From GCA-002728855 sp036340635 (GTDB lineage: Bacteria; Bacteroidota; Bacteroidia; Flavobacteriales; Flavobacteriaceae), in assembly GCA_036340635.1 (NCBI GenBank), contig JAYYYF010000036.1, positions 1-42,152 on the forward strand: a stretch of 42,152 bases of DNA, read 5' to 3'. A program made the position numbers and the translations under genes. The notes under the pieces are model-generated. The model was not told where the DNA came from, ran no database searches, and worked only from the letters and a program-made list of their open reading frames with translations. Positions 32,616 to 41,082 of this stretch are shown here, one piece after another. The first letter of the stretch is position 1; every line of letters starts with the position of its first letter.

Positions 32616-35039
32616 TTTATACATTAGCATCTTTGTTTTACTTGGAGTTAGATATGTTCTTTTGTAAGTCACTGATTTAATTTTTCCTTTGGAAAAATAC
32701 ATAGGAAAATATTCATCATTTGCCCATTTTTTAAAAAGATTACTATAGAAAGGACTTTCTGGATCACCAGATTGGCCTGGACTATTGTTAGCAATAGCCG
32801 AATCCCAATCCCCAGTATTTACTATTAATCTAAAAGTAGCCCCACTGGATTGTTTGTTATTACTTCCTGTAGAACCGGGTGTATATGAATTTCCACCTCT
32901 GGGGAGAGGACCAAGATTTAACTTACTTGCCATCTCTGTATTTACTATTTCACCAAGGGGATGAGTCATAAATATATGTTTAAATTTTTCCTGTCCATAT
33001 TGCCAATTACTAATATCTGACCCTAGCTTTTTTTCAAGATTATCCATGGCACTAATAAATGATTTTTTTAGGAAATTATTTCTTGCTAAAATCGGCTTAG
33101 ATCCAAAAATTTTTTCTTCTGGAAGTTCTATCCAATCAATTATTTTTTTCAATTGAATAGACTTAATATATTCTTTGGCTTTTTTTGGAACAAATTTCTT
33201 GTGTGCTAGTTTTTTTATTTCATTCTCCCATGAAACATATATAGCGGCAGGGATTGAATTGGGAGATAATTCAAAATCCCAATTCAATAATTTTTCTTTT
33301 AAAGCCGAATTTTTTGAACCAAGAGAAATTTGATCAAGTAAAGGAACTAATGTTCTGGCTGGCAAAGAAGTTACATCGACTTGCAAATCCTTCATTTTTT
33401 TCATATTTAGTAGATCCTTTTGACTTAGAACTTCATTAACTCTGTCTCCTCGATAAGGATCTGACCAAGAATAACCAATGGCATTCCAGAAATTGTAATT
33501 TTCAGGTGTTAGATTTTGATTTGCTGTAGCAATAAAACCCCTTTCAGGATTATACTCATTGGGTTTTTTAATTATTGGCAGGTATCCTTCCCATTCATAA
33601 CTCCCATCTCCTAATACTGGCACTAATCCACTGAAATTATTTCTAATTGGAGCAATTCCAACAGCTTGCCAGCCGATGTTCCCCTCGGTATCAGCCCAAA
33701 TCATATTTTCACCTGGAATATTGCTGTAATTACAAGCATCTCTAAATTCTTCCCAAGATTTGGCTTGATTCATTCTTAAAGAGGCTAGGTAGGGAGAACC
33801 TCCAATTTCAAGCCAAGCACATCTTACAGCAAAAGCAACATTCTTTTTTTTATCAAAGTAAGTTATTGGACCATGATGAGTATACTTTAAGGTAACTTCA
33901 ATGGTTGATTTGCCTTTAACAGGAATAACTTCTTTAATTATTTTCATTTTCCTCCATTCCCCCTTGAATTTATATTCTAGAGGGTTGTTCGGATTAATTT
34001 CATATTGATATAAATCTTCCCCATCTGTTCTAAATACAGTTAGACCCCAGGCACCATGTTCATTATGTCCTATTGATATACCTGGTATTTCAGGTTCTCC
34101 ACCACCGATTACATTCCAATTGGGCGATATCAAATGAGCCATGTATCTTAGAGAAGGAACCGAAATTCTTCTGTGGGGATCATTTGCCATGTATGTATTG
34201 CCATCTTCAGTTTTACTTCCGCTAACGACCCAATTATTACTTCCAATGGATAAAGAGTCAATTTTTATATCATTGACGGCAATTTTATCTGAATTAGTTT
34301 TATAATTTTCTAAAACACTTTTTCTAGAAAATTTTAGTGTTTTTCTAAATGCATTATAAGGAGATAGTATATTTTCAAATAGTAGTTCCTTATCTATCTT
34401 TGGATCTAATTTGATCTTTGGATCCTTTGGATGAAACCAAATTAATTCTTTAACTTTTTCTTCACCTAAAACCGCAACAGCTCTTCCAATTTGAAGTTCT
34501 TGACCTATGTTTCCTAACAATCCTTGGTGCCTTGAGATTACAACTTCAGGAGTCCAAAGATTTGGCTTTATCCCTAAGATTTTAAAAGGAAGGGGTAGAT
34601 TATCTGGAGTCTTATTTATTTCAGTAATATATTTGTTGATGCCATCAACATATGCGCGGATAATTTCTGCTCCATCAGGGTGATAATGATTTAATTCTTC
34701 CTCTATATCTCCTCTAAACTGGAAAAGCCGAGCTCCTATATCCCTTTCCAGCTCATCTTCACCTAAGATTTCAGCTACTGTTCCAGTTGCTTGACGTCTC
34801 CACACTTCAAACTGAAAAAGTCTGTCTTTTGCAGCAAGATATCCCTGAGAAAAAAATAAATCGTATTGATTTTGAGCATAAATATGGTTGACACCCCATT
34901 GATCTCTGAGGATTTCAACTACATCAGTAATTTCATTTACTGTAATTTCCTCATTTATGACATCATTTTCAAACCCATCATCGCATGATGAAATTAGAAC
35001 CAATAAAAATAAAAGGACATAGGATTTTAGGAGTTTCAT
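32604..35039 (-). CDS. Penicillin acylase family (S45) lipoprotein
   Basis: S45 enzymes are Ntn hydrolases that cleave amides such as beta-lactam side chains or acyl-homoserine lactones. The 811-residue precursor has a lipoprotein signal with Cys19 (VLISSC). An alpha-chain region includes DQWGVNHIYAQNQYDLFFSQGY and RLFQFEVWRRQATG. The self-processing point is GSNNWVV, where Ser267 would become the N-terminal nucleophile of the beta chain. NDPHRRISVPSLRYMAHL and PGSTGSNNKQSSGATFR follow as in the family. It could be an acylase acting on quorum signals or cell-wall debris; the substrate cannot be read. It is a single gene downstream of tRNA-Arg. Confidence 0.9.
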   Translation of the reverse strand: MKLLKSYVLLFLLVLISSCDDGFENDVINEEITVNEITDVVEILRDQWGVNHIYAQNQYDLFFSQGYLAAKDRLFQFEVWRRQATGTVAEILGEDELERDIGARLFQFRGDIEEELNHYHPDGAEIIRAYVDGINKYITEINKTPDNLPLPFKILGIKPNLWTPEVVISRHQGLLGNIGQELQIGRAVAVLGEEKVKELIWFHPKDPKIKLDPKIDKELLFENILSPYNAFRKTLKFSRKSVLENYKTNSDKIAVNDIKIDSLSIGSNNWVVSGSKTEDGNTYMANDPHRRISVPSLRYMAHLISPNWNVIGGGEPEIPGISIGHNEHGAWGLTVFRTDGEDLYQYEINPNNPLEYKFKGEWRKMKIIKEVIPVKGKSTIEVTLKYTHHGPITYFDKKKNVAFAVRCAWLEIGGSPYLASLRMNQAKSWEEFRDACNYSNIPGENMIWADTEGNIGWQAVGIAPIRNNFSGLVPVLGDGSYEWEGYLPIIKKPNEYNPERGFIATANQNLTPENYNFWNAIGYSWSDPYRGDRVNEVLSQKDLLNMKKMKDLQVDVTSLPARTLVPLLDQISLGSKNSALKEKLLNWDFELSPNSIPAAIYVSWENEIKKLAHKKFVPKKAKEYIKSIQLKKIIDWIELPEEKIFGSKPILARNNFLKKSFISAMDNLEKKLGSDISNWQYGQEKFKHIFMTHPLGEIVNTEMASKLNLGPLPRGGNSYTPGSTGSNNKQSSGATFRLIVNTGDWDSAIANNSPGQSGDPESPFYSNLFKKWANDEYFPMYFSKGKIKSVTYKRTYLTPSKTKMLMYKLKF

Positions 35040-35060
35040 TTTTTATTTTTAAAGATAAAT

Positions 35061-35095
35061 AAAAAGGAGAATTGTTTTTGACAATCCTCCTTTTT
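35061..35095 (-). terminator. Terminator of tRNA-Arg
   Basis: On the minus strand, a 15-bp stem (AAAAAGGAGGATTGT pairing with ACAATTCTCCTTTTT, one G-U) closes a 5-base loop. A T-rich tail (TTTTTATTTATC) follows. It lies two bases beyond the tRNA 3' end and separates it from the penicillin-acylase gene. Confidence 0.8.
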
Positions 35096-35096
35096 G

Positions 35097-35170
35097 TGAC
35101 CTCGGCAGGATTCAAACCTGCAACCTCTTGAGCCGTAATCAAGTGCACTATTCAGTTATGCTACGAGGCC
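35097..35170 (-). tRNA. tRNA-Arg (anticodon ACG)
   Basis: Minus-strand cloverleaf of 74 bases with discriminator A. It has acceptor GGCCTCG/CGAGGTC (one G-U), D-arm GCAT/GTGC, anticodon stem CTTGA/TCAAG with loop TTACGGC (anticodon ACG, read as ICG after deamination), and T-arm GCAGG-TTTGAAT-CCTGC. CCA is not encoded. It has its own promoter-like box at 35176 and the hairpin terminator just downstream. Confidence 0.95.
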
Positions 35171-35175
35171 TTTTT

Positions 35176-35183
35176 CAAGTATA
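35176..35183 (-). promoter_or_regulatory. Candidate -7 element for tRNA-Arg
   Basis: On the minus strand the sequence TATACTTG matches TAnnTTTG with one mismatch and ends five bases before the mature tRNA 5' end. The upstream -33 element is not clear, so this is a weak call. Confidence 0.4.
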
Positions 35184-35224
35184 GTAAGCTTTTACAAAGT
35201 GTTTTTTAAACTGTTAATATCAAA

Positions 35225-35248
35225 TAACACCACCATTAACACCATTTT
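35225..35248. repeat. Short TAACACCA direct repeats beside tRNA-Arg
   Basis: Two copies of TAACACCA (35225 and 35237) lie 12 bases apart, giving TAACACCACCATTAACACC. They sit about 55 bases upstream of the tRNA-Arg 5' end, next to a decayed ORF. They are too short and AT-rich to assign a role. Confidence 0.4.
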
Positions 35249-35288
35249 AATACTTTTCCCGTTTATTTGAGACCAAAAATAATGAACT

Positions 35289-35432
35289 TTATCCTATGGT
35301 TAACATAGAACAATTATCTATTGCTTTTTTGTAGGTTTCTTCATCTAATTCAACCTATTTATTTTGTCCTAGAATATAAACTTCTCCTTTGATGCAATAC
35401 TCTAAACTTATATCTTTAAAACATTCATATTT
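35289..35432 (-). pseudogene. Decayed ORF fragment of unknown family
   Basis: Read on the minus strand with one in-frame TAG, this stretch encodes about 47 residues: KYECFKDISLEYCIKG, EVYILGQNK, stop, VELDEETYKKAIDNC and SMLTIG, then TAA. The composition looks protein-like (charged helix, regular Cys) and not random AT-rich spacer. I do not recognise the family. It lies directly after the FkbM methyltransferase on the same strand. A chance open stretch is possible, so confidence is low. Confidence 0.3.
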
Positions 35433-35438
35433 TTAATC

Positions 35439-36194
35439 TCATATTAAGTTTTTTTTTGAAATCATCAAATCGTAATGTTTTTTATTATTACCAATTTTTT
35501 CAAATGAAGTAAAACCAAATTTTGTTAATTTATTTTTAATTTGATCAACGTCAACCCAATTTTCATCAATTTCACAGAAAAGATAATTTACGTTATCAAA
35601 AAAAGTACATTTTGTGATTTCATTGATTACAATATTTTCATATCCTTCAACATCAATTTTCACAATGTAATTTTTGTGTTTTGGGACAATTTCATTGAGT
35701 TGCTTATGATTTATGGTTTGGATTAGTTCATAGGTATTAGTTGTGTTTTTTGTTTCTCTCAGTGAACTTATTCCCGAATGACCCCGTACGACACTTAACT
35801 TAAATTCACCACATTTATCAGAAATTGCAGCCTCAACGACTTGGCAATTCTCTATCTTATTAGACAATAGATTTTCGTGTAATAATTTTGCGGTCTTGAG
35901 TGAGGGTTCAAAAGCTATTATTTTTTCAAAACAAGGATTTTTACCAGCTAAAATTGAATATAACCCTTGGTTGGCTCCTATATCAATAAAAATAGATTTC
36001 TTTTTTTGCTGCTCTAAGAGGTGGCTAAAAAATGTTCCATACGTTCCTTTAAAGCAATATTTAAATGTAACATCTTGAAAGGATGGGGTAAGGTATATTC
36101 CATAGATCGATTTGATTGGCCGATCTGGTTTCAGTAGATACTTACTGACCAGATAAATGAGTTTGTATATTTTTTTTCTTATATAAAAATTCAT
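35439..36194 (-). CDS. FkbM family methyltransferase
   Basis: The 251-residue protein has the AdoMet-binding motif FIDIGANQGLYS at about 69-80. The acidic ribose-binding end IIAFEPSLKTAKLL follows, and the family mark IVKIDVEGYENIVI comes later. FkbM enzymes O-methylate sugars in polysaccharides, glycolipids or secondary metabolites. There is no signal peptide or membrane span. It stands alone: no glycosyltransferase or polysaccharide gene adjoins it, and non-coding or decayed DNA lies on both sides. This is consistent with recent acquisition or a cluster remnant. Confidence 0.87.
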   Translation of the reverse strand: MNFYIRKKIYKLIYLVSKYLLKPDRPIKSIYGIYLTPSFQDVTFKYCFKGTYGTFFSHLLEQQKKKSIFIDIGANQGLYSILAGKNPCFEKIIAFEPSLKTAKLLHENLLSNKIENCQVVEAAISDKCGEFKLSVVRGHSGISSLRETKNTTNTYELIQTINHKQLNEIVPKHKNYIVKIDVEGYENIVINEITKCTFFDNVNYLFCEIDENWVDVDQIKNKLTKFGFTSFEKIGNNKKHYDLMISKKNLI

Positions 36195-36409
36195 CTCAAA
36201 AAATTAATTTGTGATCAGGTTTACAGATCTTTTATTAAACTATTTGTAAAAAATGCAACCACTTTTTAACACCAGACTATTTAACTTGTTTGTTTAAGGG
36301 TCAAATTTAATAAACTTTTCTCTTCAGGTCATCTAATAAAGAAATGTCCTAAGTTTCTGATATTAGTTTATTAGTGTTTTTTTACCTTTAATATATATTG
36401 CCAGATAGA

Positions 36410-38011
36410 ATGATACAGTCCTATAAAAAAAAGTATGTCCTTGAGGACAGCTATGACGTGCTGATGATTGGCTCTGGGATGGGTTGTTTGTCTGCTGCTG
36501 CAATTCTGGCAAAAGAAGGTAAGAAAGTACTTATTTTAGAAAGACACTACACTGCAGGCGGTTTTACCCATGTGTTTAAAAGAAGAGGATATGAATGGGA
36601 TGTGGGGATTCATTATATAGGAGAAGTACAAAGAAAAAACAGCCCAATAAGAATACTTTTTGATTATGTCACTAATTCTAAACTTGAATGGGCAGATATG
36701 GGAAAGGTTTACGATAGAATAATTATTGGAAATAAATCATATGATTTTATAAAAGGTGTTGAAAATTTTAAAAATAAAATATATCAATATTTTCCTAGTG
36801 AAAAAGAGGCAATAGATAAGTACATTAATCTTGTATTTGCATCAAGTAAGTCAATGGGTAATTTTTATGCAAGTAAAGTGCTGCCGAAATTTATTAATAA
36901 AATACTAGGCTACTTTATGAAAAAAGAATATTTAAAATATTCTAACCAAACAACTTATGATGTTATAAGTAATTTAACAAATAATGAAGATTTAATAAAG
37001 CTGCTTACAGCTCAATATGGCGATTATGGTCTAACCCCAAAGAAGAGTAGTTTTGCAATGCATGCTTCGGTAGTAAAACATTATTTAGGAGGAGGGAGTT
37101 TTCCTATTGGAGGTTCTTCAAAAATTTTAGACACAATTTATCCTGTAATTAAGAAAGCATCAGGGACTATTCTTGTTAGTGCAGAGGTGAAAAATATTAT
37201 AATTAAAAAAAATGTAGCCATAGGAGTCAAGATGAATGATGGAAAAGAGATTTATGCAAAAACTATAGTTAGCGGAACAGGTATTTTCAACACATACAAA
37301 AAATTGATCCCTACTGATTTTAAGAAAAAACATGAATTTGAATCTAGATTAAATAAAGTAAAGCCTTCTGTAGCTCATGGTTGTCTTTATATTGGACTAA
37401 AAGGATCTTCTAAAGAGCTAAAACTTCCAAAATCTAATCTATGGATATATCCAGACAAAGGAGATCATGATGAATGTGTTAATAACTACTTAGATAATTT
37501 TAAAGCACCCTTCCCTGTAGTTTATATTTCCTTCCCTTCATCGAAGGATCCTTCTTGGGATGATAGATACCCTGGCAAAAGCACTATCGATATAATAACA
37601 CTCCTTCCTTTTGAATTATTTTCTAAATGGAAAAGCACCAAATGGATGAAAAGAGGAAATGATTATGAAAAGCTTAAAGAAACTATCTCAAATAGACTTT
37701 TAGGACATTTATATAAACACCTGCCACATCTAAAAGGAAAGATTGATCACTACGAACTTTCAACCCCTCTTTCAACTAAGAATTTTGTAAACTATAAAAA
37801 AGGTGAGTTATATGGAATTGATCATGATCCAAATAGGTTTAATCAAAGTTTTTTAAGACCACGGACAGAGATAAAAAACTTTTTCTTAACAGGACAAGAT
37901 ATAGTTACTGCAGGAGTCGGAGGAGCACTTTTTTCTGGACTAATAACAGCTAGTGCTATCACAGGAAAAAATTTACTGAATAAAATAAAGAGTCTAAGCA
38001 AGGTCTCCTAA
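36410..38011 (+). CDS. RetSat/CrtI-like FAD-dependent oxidoreductase
   Basis: The 533-residue flavoprotein belongs to the phytoene desaturase/carotenoid isomerase/retinol saturase superfamily. The N-terminal binding motif is VLMIGSGMGCLSAAAILAKE, with Cys replacing the third Gly of GxGxxG. The conserved AGGFTHVFKRRGYEWDVGIHYIG follows in parts (TAGGFTH and DVGIHYIG). The C-terminal FLTGQDIVTAGVGGALFSG completes the FAD site. DVGIHYIG resembles all-trans-retinol 13,14-reductase more than CrtI. I chose the ATG at 36410; an in-frame TTG 12 bases upstream is weaker. The substrate is probably a polyene or carotenoid, but no carotenoid genes are adjacent. Confidence 0.82.
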   Translation: MIQSYKKKYVLEDSYDVLMIGSGMGCLSAAAILAKEGKKVLILERHYTAGGFTHVFKRRGYEWDVGIHYIGEVQRKNSPIRILFDYVTNSKLEWADMGKVYDRIIIGNKSYDFIKGVENFKNKIYQYFPSEKEAIDKYINLVFASSKSMGNFYASKVLPKFINKILGYFMKKEYLKYSNQTTYDVISNLTNNEDLIKLLTAQYGDYGLTPKKSSFAMHASVVKHYLGGGSFPIGGSSKILDTIYPVIKKASGTILVSAEVKNIIIKKNVAIGVKMNDGKEIYAKTIVSGTGIFNTYKKLIPTDFKKKHEFESRLNKVKPSVAHGCLYIGLKGSSKELKLPKSNLWIYPDKGDHDECVNNYLDNFKAPFPVVYISFPSSKDPSWDDRYPGKSTIDIITLLPFELFSKWKSTKWMKRGNDYEKLKETISNRLLGHLYKHLPHLKGKIDHYELSTPLSTKNFVNYKKGELYGIDHDPNRFNQSFLRPRTEIKNFFLTGQDIVTAGVGGALFSGLITASAITGKNLLNKIKSLSKVS

Positions 38012-38074
38012 TATGAGAACAGTTACTTGCCATTAAGATAGCAGGAAGATTTTCGTATATTTAATATGTGTTGA

Positions 38075-38182
38075 TTTGAAAAAAAATATACTAAAGAAAG
38101 AGTTTTCTATTCCTGCATCGGTCATGACATAGCTGATTTTGATTTCCCTGAGGTAATGAAAATAAAAGTGAGAGGTTTTTGA
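38075..38182 (+). pseudogene. Relic of a ThuA-domain gene
   Basis: A 35-codon frame between two TGA stops encodes FEKKYTKERVFYSCIGH, then DIADFDFPEVMKIKVRGF. This matches the C-terminal core of ThuA (trehalose utilisation) domains, whose usual pattern is RVFYxxLGH, then DF, P, and a final RG. There is no start codon and no upstream part. The remaining 3' end (RGxxWA in intact proteins) breaks at the TGA. ThuA-type proteins often accompany sugar-use genes, so this is probably a remnant of a sugar-utilisation gene upstream of xylB. The call rests on pattern memory only. Confidence 0.5.
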
Positions 38183-38241
38183 TGATGTTATAAGGGGAAA
38201 TAGATGAAATAAGAAAATACTTTAACAGCATTATATAATAA

Positions 38242-39711
38242 ATGATTGCGATTGGATACGATATAGGAAGTTCTTTTGTTAAAGCGGCTCTTGTTGATAT
38301 TGAGTCTGGAAAATCCTTAGCTTTAGAAAGAGTACCTGAGGTTGAAATTCCTATGATAGCTCATAAAATTGGATGGGCTGAACAAGATCCTCTACTCTGG
38401 TGGAAATATTTGTGCAAGGCAACCCAATCCTTGATCAAAAAGGCTAAGATTAAGGCAGATCAAATAACCAGTGTAGGGATTTCCTATCAAATGCATGGAC
38501 TGGTTTTGGTTGATAAAGACCTAAATGTTCTAAGAAAGTCAATAATTTGGTGCGATAGTCGCGCTACTCCCTATGGTCAAAAAGCTTTTGAAAATCTTGG
38601 TAAATCATATTGTAAAAAACATTTGCTGAACTCACCTGGGAATTTTACCGCTTCTAAATTGGCTTGGGTAATTGAAAACGAACCATCCTTGTATGAAAAA
38701 GCATATAAGTTCATGCTTCCCGGAGACTTTTTGGCAGCAAAACTTACAGGCGAAACTCAAACAACTATAAATGGACTCTCAGAAGGGATATTTTGGAACT
38801 TTAAAAATGATTCGCTTTCTGAAGCTCTTTTTAAACATTATAAAATTGATCAAAGTCTAGTTCCTGAGATAGTTCCCAATTTTGAAGAGCAATCTAAAGT
38901 TTCAAAGAAAGGAAGTGAATCTAGTGGTTTGCCTGTAGGAGTGCCTGTGACTTATCGTGCAGGTGATCAACCTAATAATGCTTTTACACTTGGAGCAAGA
39001 AATTCAGGAGATGTTGTTGCCACTGCAGGAACATCAGGGGTAGTTTATGCTTTGACAGATAAAATCTCAGGGAATGAACTTACTAGGGTAAATACTTTTG
39101 CTCACTCAAATTATCAGACCTCTGAAAAAACTTTTGGAAAACTACTTAATTTAAATGGTGCAGGAATTCAATATCGTTGGTTAAACCAACTTATGGGCTC
39201 TTTGGGATATGAAAAATTAAACCATATGGCTATAGATGTTCCCGTTGGAAGTAATGGACTAATGGTTTTCCCCTTTGGTAACGGTACGGAGAGGATGCTT
39301 GACAACAAGAATTTAAATGGTCATATAAGTAACATCAACTTTAATATTCATGATAATAACCACATGGTTAGAGCCACTCTTGAAGGAATTGCTTTTGCTC
39401 TTATCTATGGAATTGAAATTTTAAAAAATGACGGGGTAATGATTGAGCAACTAAAAGTAGGAAATGACAACCTTTTTTTATCAAATGAATTTTCAAAAAC
39501 CATTGCTAACACTTTGGGAGTTTGTATTGAAATGCTAGAGGCGACAGGTGCAGAAGGAGCTGCAAAAGCAAGTGTTTACCGACTTGGCAGGGAAACTGAG
39601 GAGGAAAAAATAAAAGTAACTAAAACTATTAAGCCTAATGCGAATTCGTATGCTAAATACTATAAGGCTTATGAAAATTGGAAAAATCAATTAACAAATA
39701 ATTTAATTTAA
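38242..39711 (+). CDS. xylB: Xylulokinase
   Basis: A 489-residue FGGY-family sugar kinase that phosphorylates D-xylulose to D-xylulose 5-phosphate. The N-terminal phosphate-binding loop GYDIGSSFVKAALVDI, the substrate-site SYQMHGLVLVDKDL and WCDSRATPYG, and the second ATP-binding region AGTSGVVYALTD are all seen. LEATGAEGAAKASVYRLG closes the domain. Its place two bases before xylA fixes the substrate as xylulose and not another ketose. No regulator gene is visible on its 5' side. Confidence 0.94.
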   Translation: MIAIGYDIGSSFVKAALVDIESGKSLALERVPEVEIPMIAHKIGWAEQDPLLWWKYLCKATQSLIKKAKIKADQITSVGISYQMHGLVLVDKDLNVLRKSIIWCDSRATPYGQKAFENLGKSYCKKHLLNSPGNFTASKLAWVIENEPSLYEKAYKFMLPGDFLAAKLTGETQTTINGLSEGIFWNFKNDSLSEALFKHYKIDQSLVPEIVPNFEEQSKVSKKGSESSGLPVGVPVTYRAGDQPNNAFTLGARNSGDVVATAGTSGVVYALTDKISGNELTRVNTFAHSNYQTSEKTFGKLLNLNGAGIQYRWLNQLMGSLGYEKLNHMAIDVPVGSNGLMVFPFGNGTERMLDNKNLNGHISNINFNIHDNNHMVRATLEGIAFALIYGIEILKNDGVMIEQLKVGNDNLFLSNEFSKTIANTLGVCIEMLEATGAEGAAKASVYRLGRETEEEKIKVTKTIKPNANSYAKYYKAYENWKNQLTNNLI

Positions 39712-39713
39712 AA

Positions 39714-41027
39714 ATGCAACAAGACTACTTTAAAAATATTGACAGCATAAAATTTGAGGGTAAAGAATCTGATAATCCTTTGGCTTATAAATACTATGAT
39801 GCTAATAGGATGATTATGGGAAAATCCATAAGAGATCACTTCAAATTTGCAATGTGTTATTGGCACAGTATGAATGACAATGGAACTGATCCTTTTGGAA
39901 GGCTAACTAACCTTTATCCTTGGAATCAAGAAACAGATGTATTAAAACAAGCTAAAAACAGAGCTGATGCCGCTTTTGAATTTCTTCAAAAAATGGGCTT
40001 TGATTATTTCTGTTTTCACGACATTGATTTAATACAAGAGGCCCCAACCCTTTTAGAAACCGAAAAAAGAATTGCTCAAATCTTGGACTATATCAAAACA
40101 AAGCAAAAAGAAACTGGAATTAAAGTCTTGTGGGGTACAGCTAATTGTTTTTCGAATCCAGTATACATGAATGGTGCTATCACCAACCCAGATTTTAGAA
40201 TTGCCTCTAGAGCAGCAGCACAAATAAAAATTGCCTTTGATGCTTCAATGGAACTGGGAGCAGAAAACTATGTTTTCTGGGGAGGAAGAGAAGGTTATTT
40301 ATCACTTTTAAATACCGATATGAAGCGTGAGCTTGATCATTTAGCAGTTTTTTTTAACAAAATGGTTGAATATTCCAAGCAACAGGGATTTAAGGGTAAT
40401 TTTTTTATTGAACCTAAGCCTTCAGAACCTACCAAGCATCAATATGATTTTGATTCTGCAACTGTTGTAGGATTTTTAAATCAAAATGGATTACAAGACC
40501 ATTTTAAATTAAATATTGAGGTTAATCATGCTACACTAGCACAACACACATTTCAGCATGAACTTCAAGTAGCAGCAAATGCTGGAATGCTTGGAAGTAT
40601 TGATGCTAATCGAGGAGATTACCAAAACGGATGGGATACAGATCAGTTCTCAATTAATTTATATGAATCTATCGAGGCGATGCTTGTCTTTCTCAAATCA
40701 GGAGGACTAAAAGGAGGTGGAATAAATTTTGATGCTAAAGTGAGAAGAAATTCTACTGATCTTGAGGATTTGTTTATAGCACATATCCAGGGAGCAGATA
40801 TTTTTGCTAGAGCTTTAATTGCTTCAGAACACATTCTAACCAATACTCCTTACTCTAAAATGCTAGAAGAGCGTTATAAGTCTTATGATAGTGGTCATGG
40901 AAAAGGGTTTGAAAATGGGGAATTATCGATTAAGGATTTGTATAAAATTGGTGTTGGACAAACTGATTTTGCTAAAACAAGTGGCAAGCAAGAACTCTAT
41001 GAGAGTATTTTAGCTAATAGTTTTTAG
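39714..41027 (+). CDS. xylA: Xylose isomerase
   Basis: The 437-residue enzyme converts D-xylose to D-xylulose with two divalent metals. It shows the family signatures FHDIDLIQEAPT with His102 and Asp105, and VFWGGREGY. The metal ligands lie in FIEPKPSEPTKHQYD, NIEVNHATLAQHTFQHEL and GSIDANRGDYQNGWDTDQF. Length is that of the class II (longer) form found in Bacteroidota. It follows xylB by two bases, so the two are cotranscribed. Its intact active site makes a working xylose pathway likely. Confidence 0.97.
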   Translation: MQQDYFKNIDSIKFEGKESDNPLAYKYYDANRMIMGKSIRDHFKFAMCYWHSMNDNGTDPFGRLTNLYPWNQETDVLKQAKNRADAAFEFLQKMGFDYFCFHDIDLIQEAPTLLETEKRIAQILDYIKTKQKETGIKVLWGTANCFSNPVYMNGAITNPDFRIASRAAAQIKIAFDASMELGAENYVFWGGREGYLSLLNTDMKRELDHLAVFFNKMVEYSKQQGFKGNFFIEPKPSEPTKHQYDFDSATVVGFLNQNGLQDHFKLNIEVNHATLAQHTFQHELQVAANAGMLGSIDANRGDYQNGWDTDQFSINLYESIEAMLVFLKSGGLKGGGINFDAKVRRNSTDLEDLFIAHIQGADIFARALIASEHILTNTPYSKMLEERYKSYDSGHGKGFENGELSIKDLYKIGVGQTDFAKTSGKQELYESILANSF

Positions 41028-41082
41028 TAATTATACCAAGATTTATTTTTAAATTGGAACTAGTAACAAACAAAATATAATT

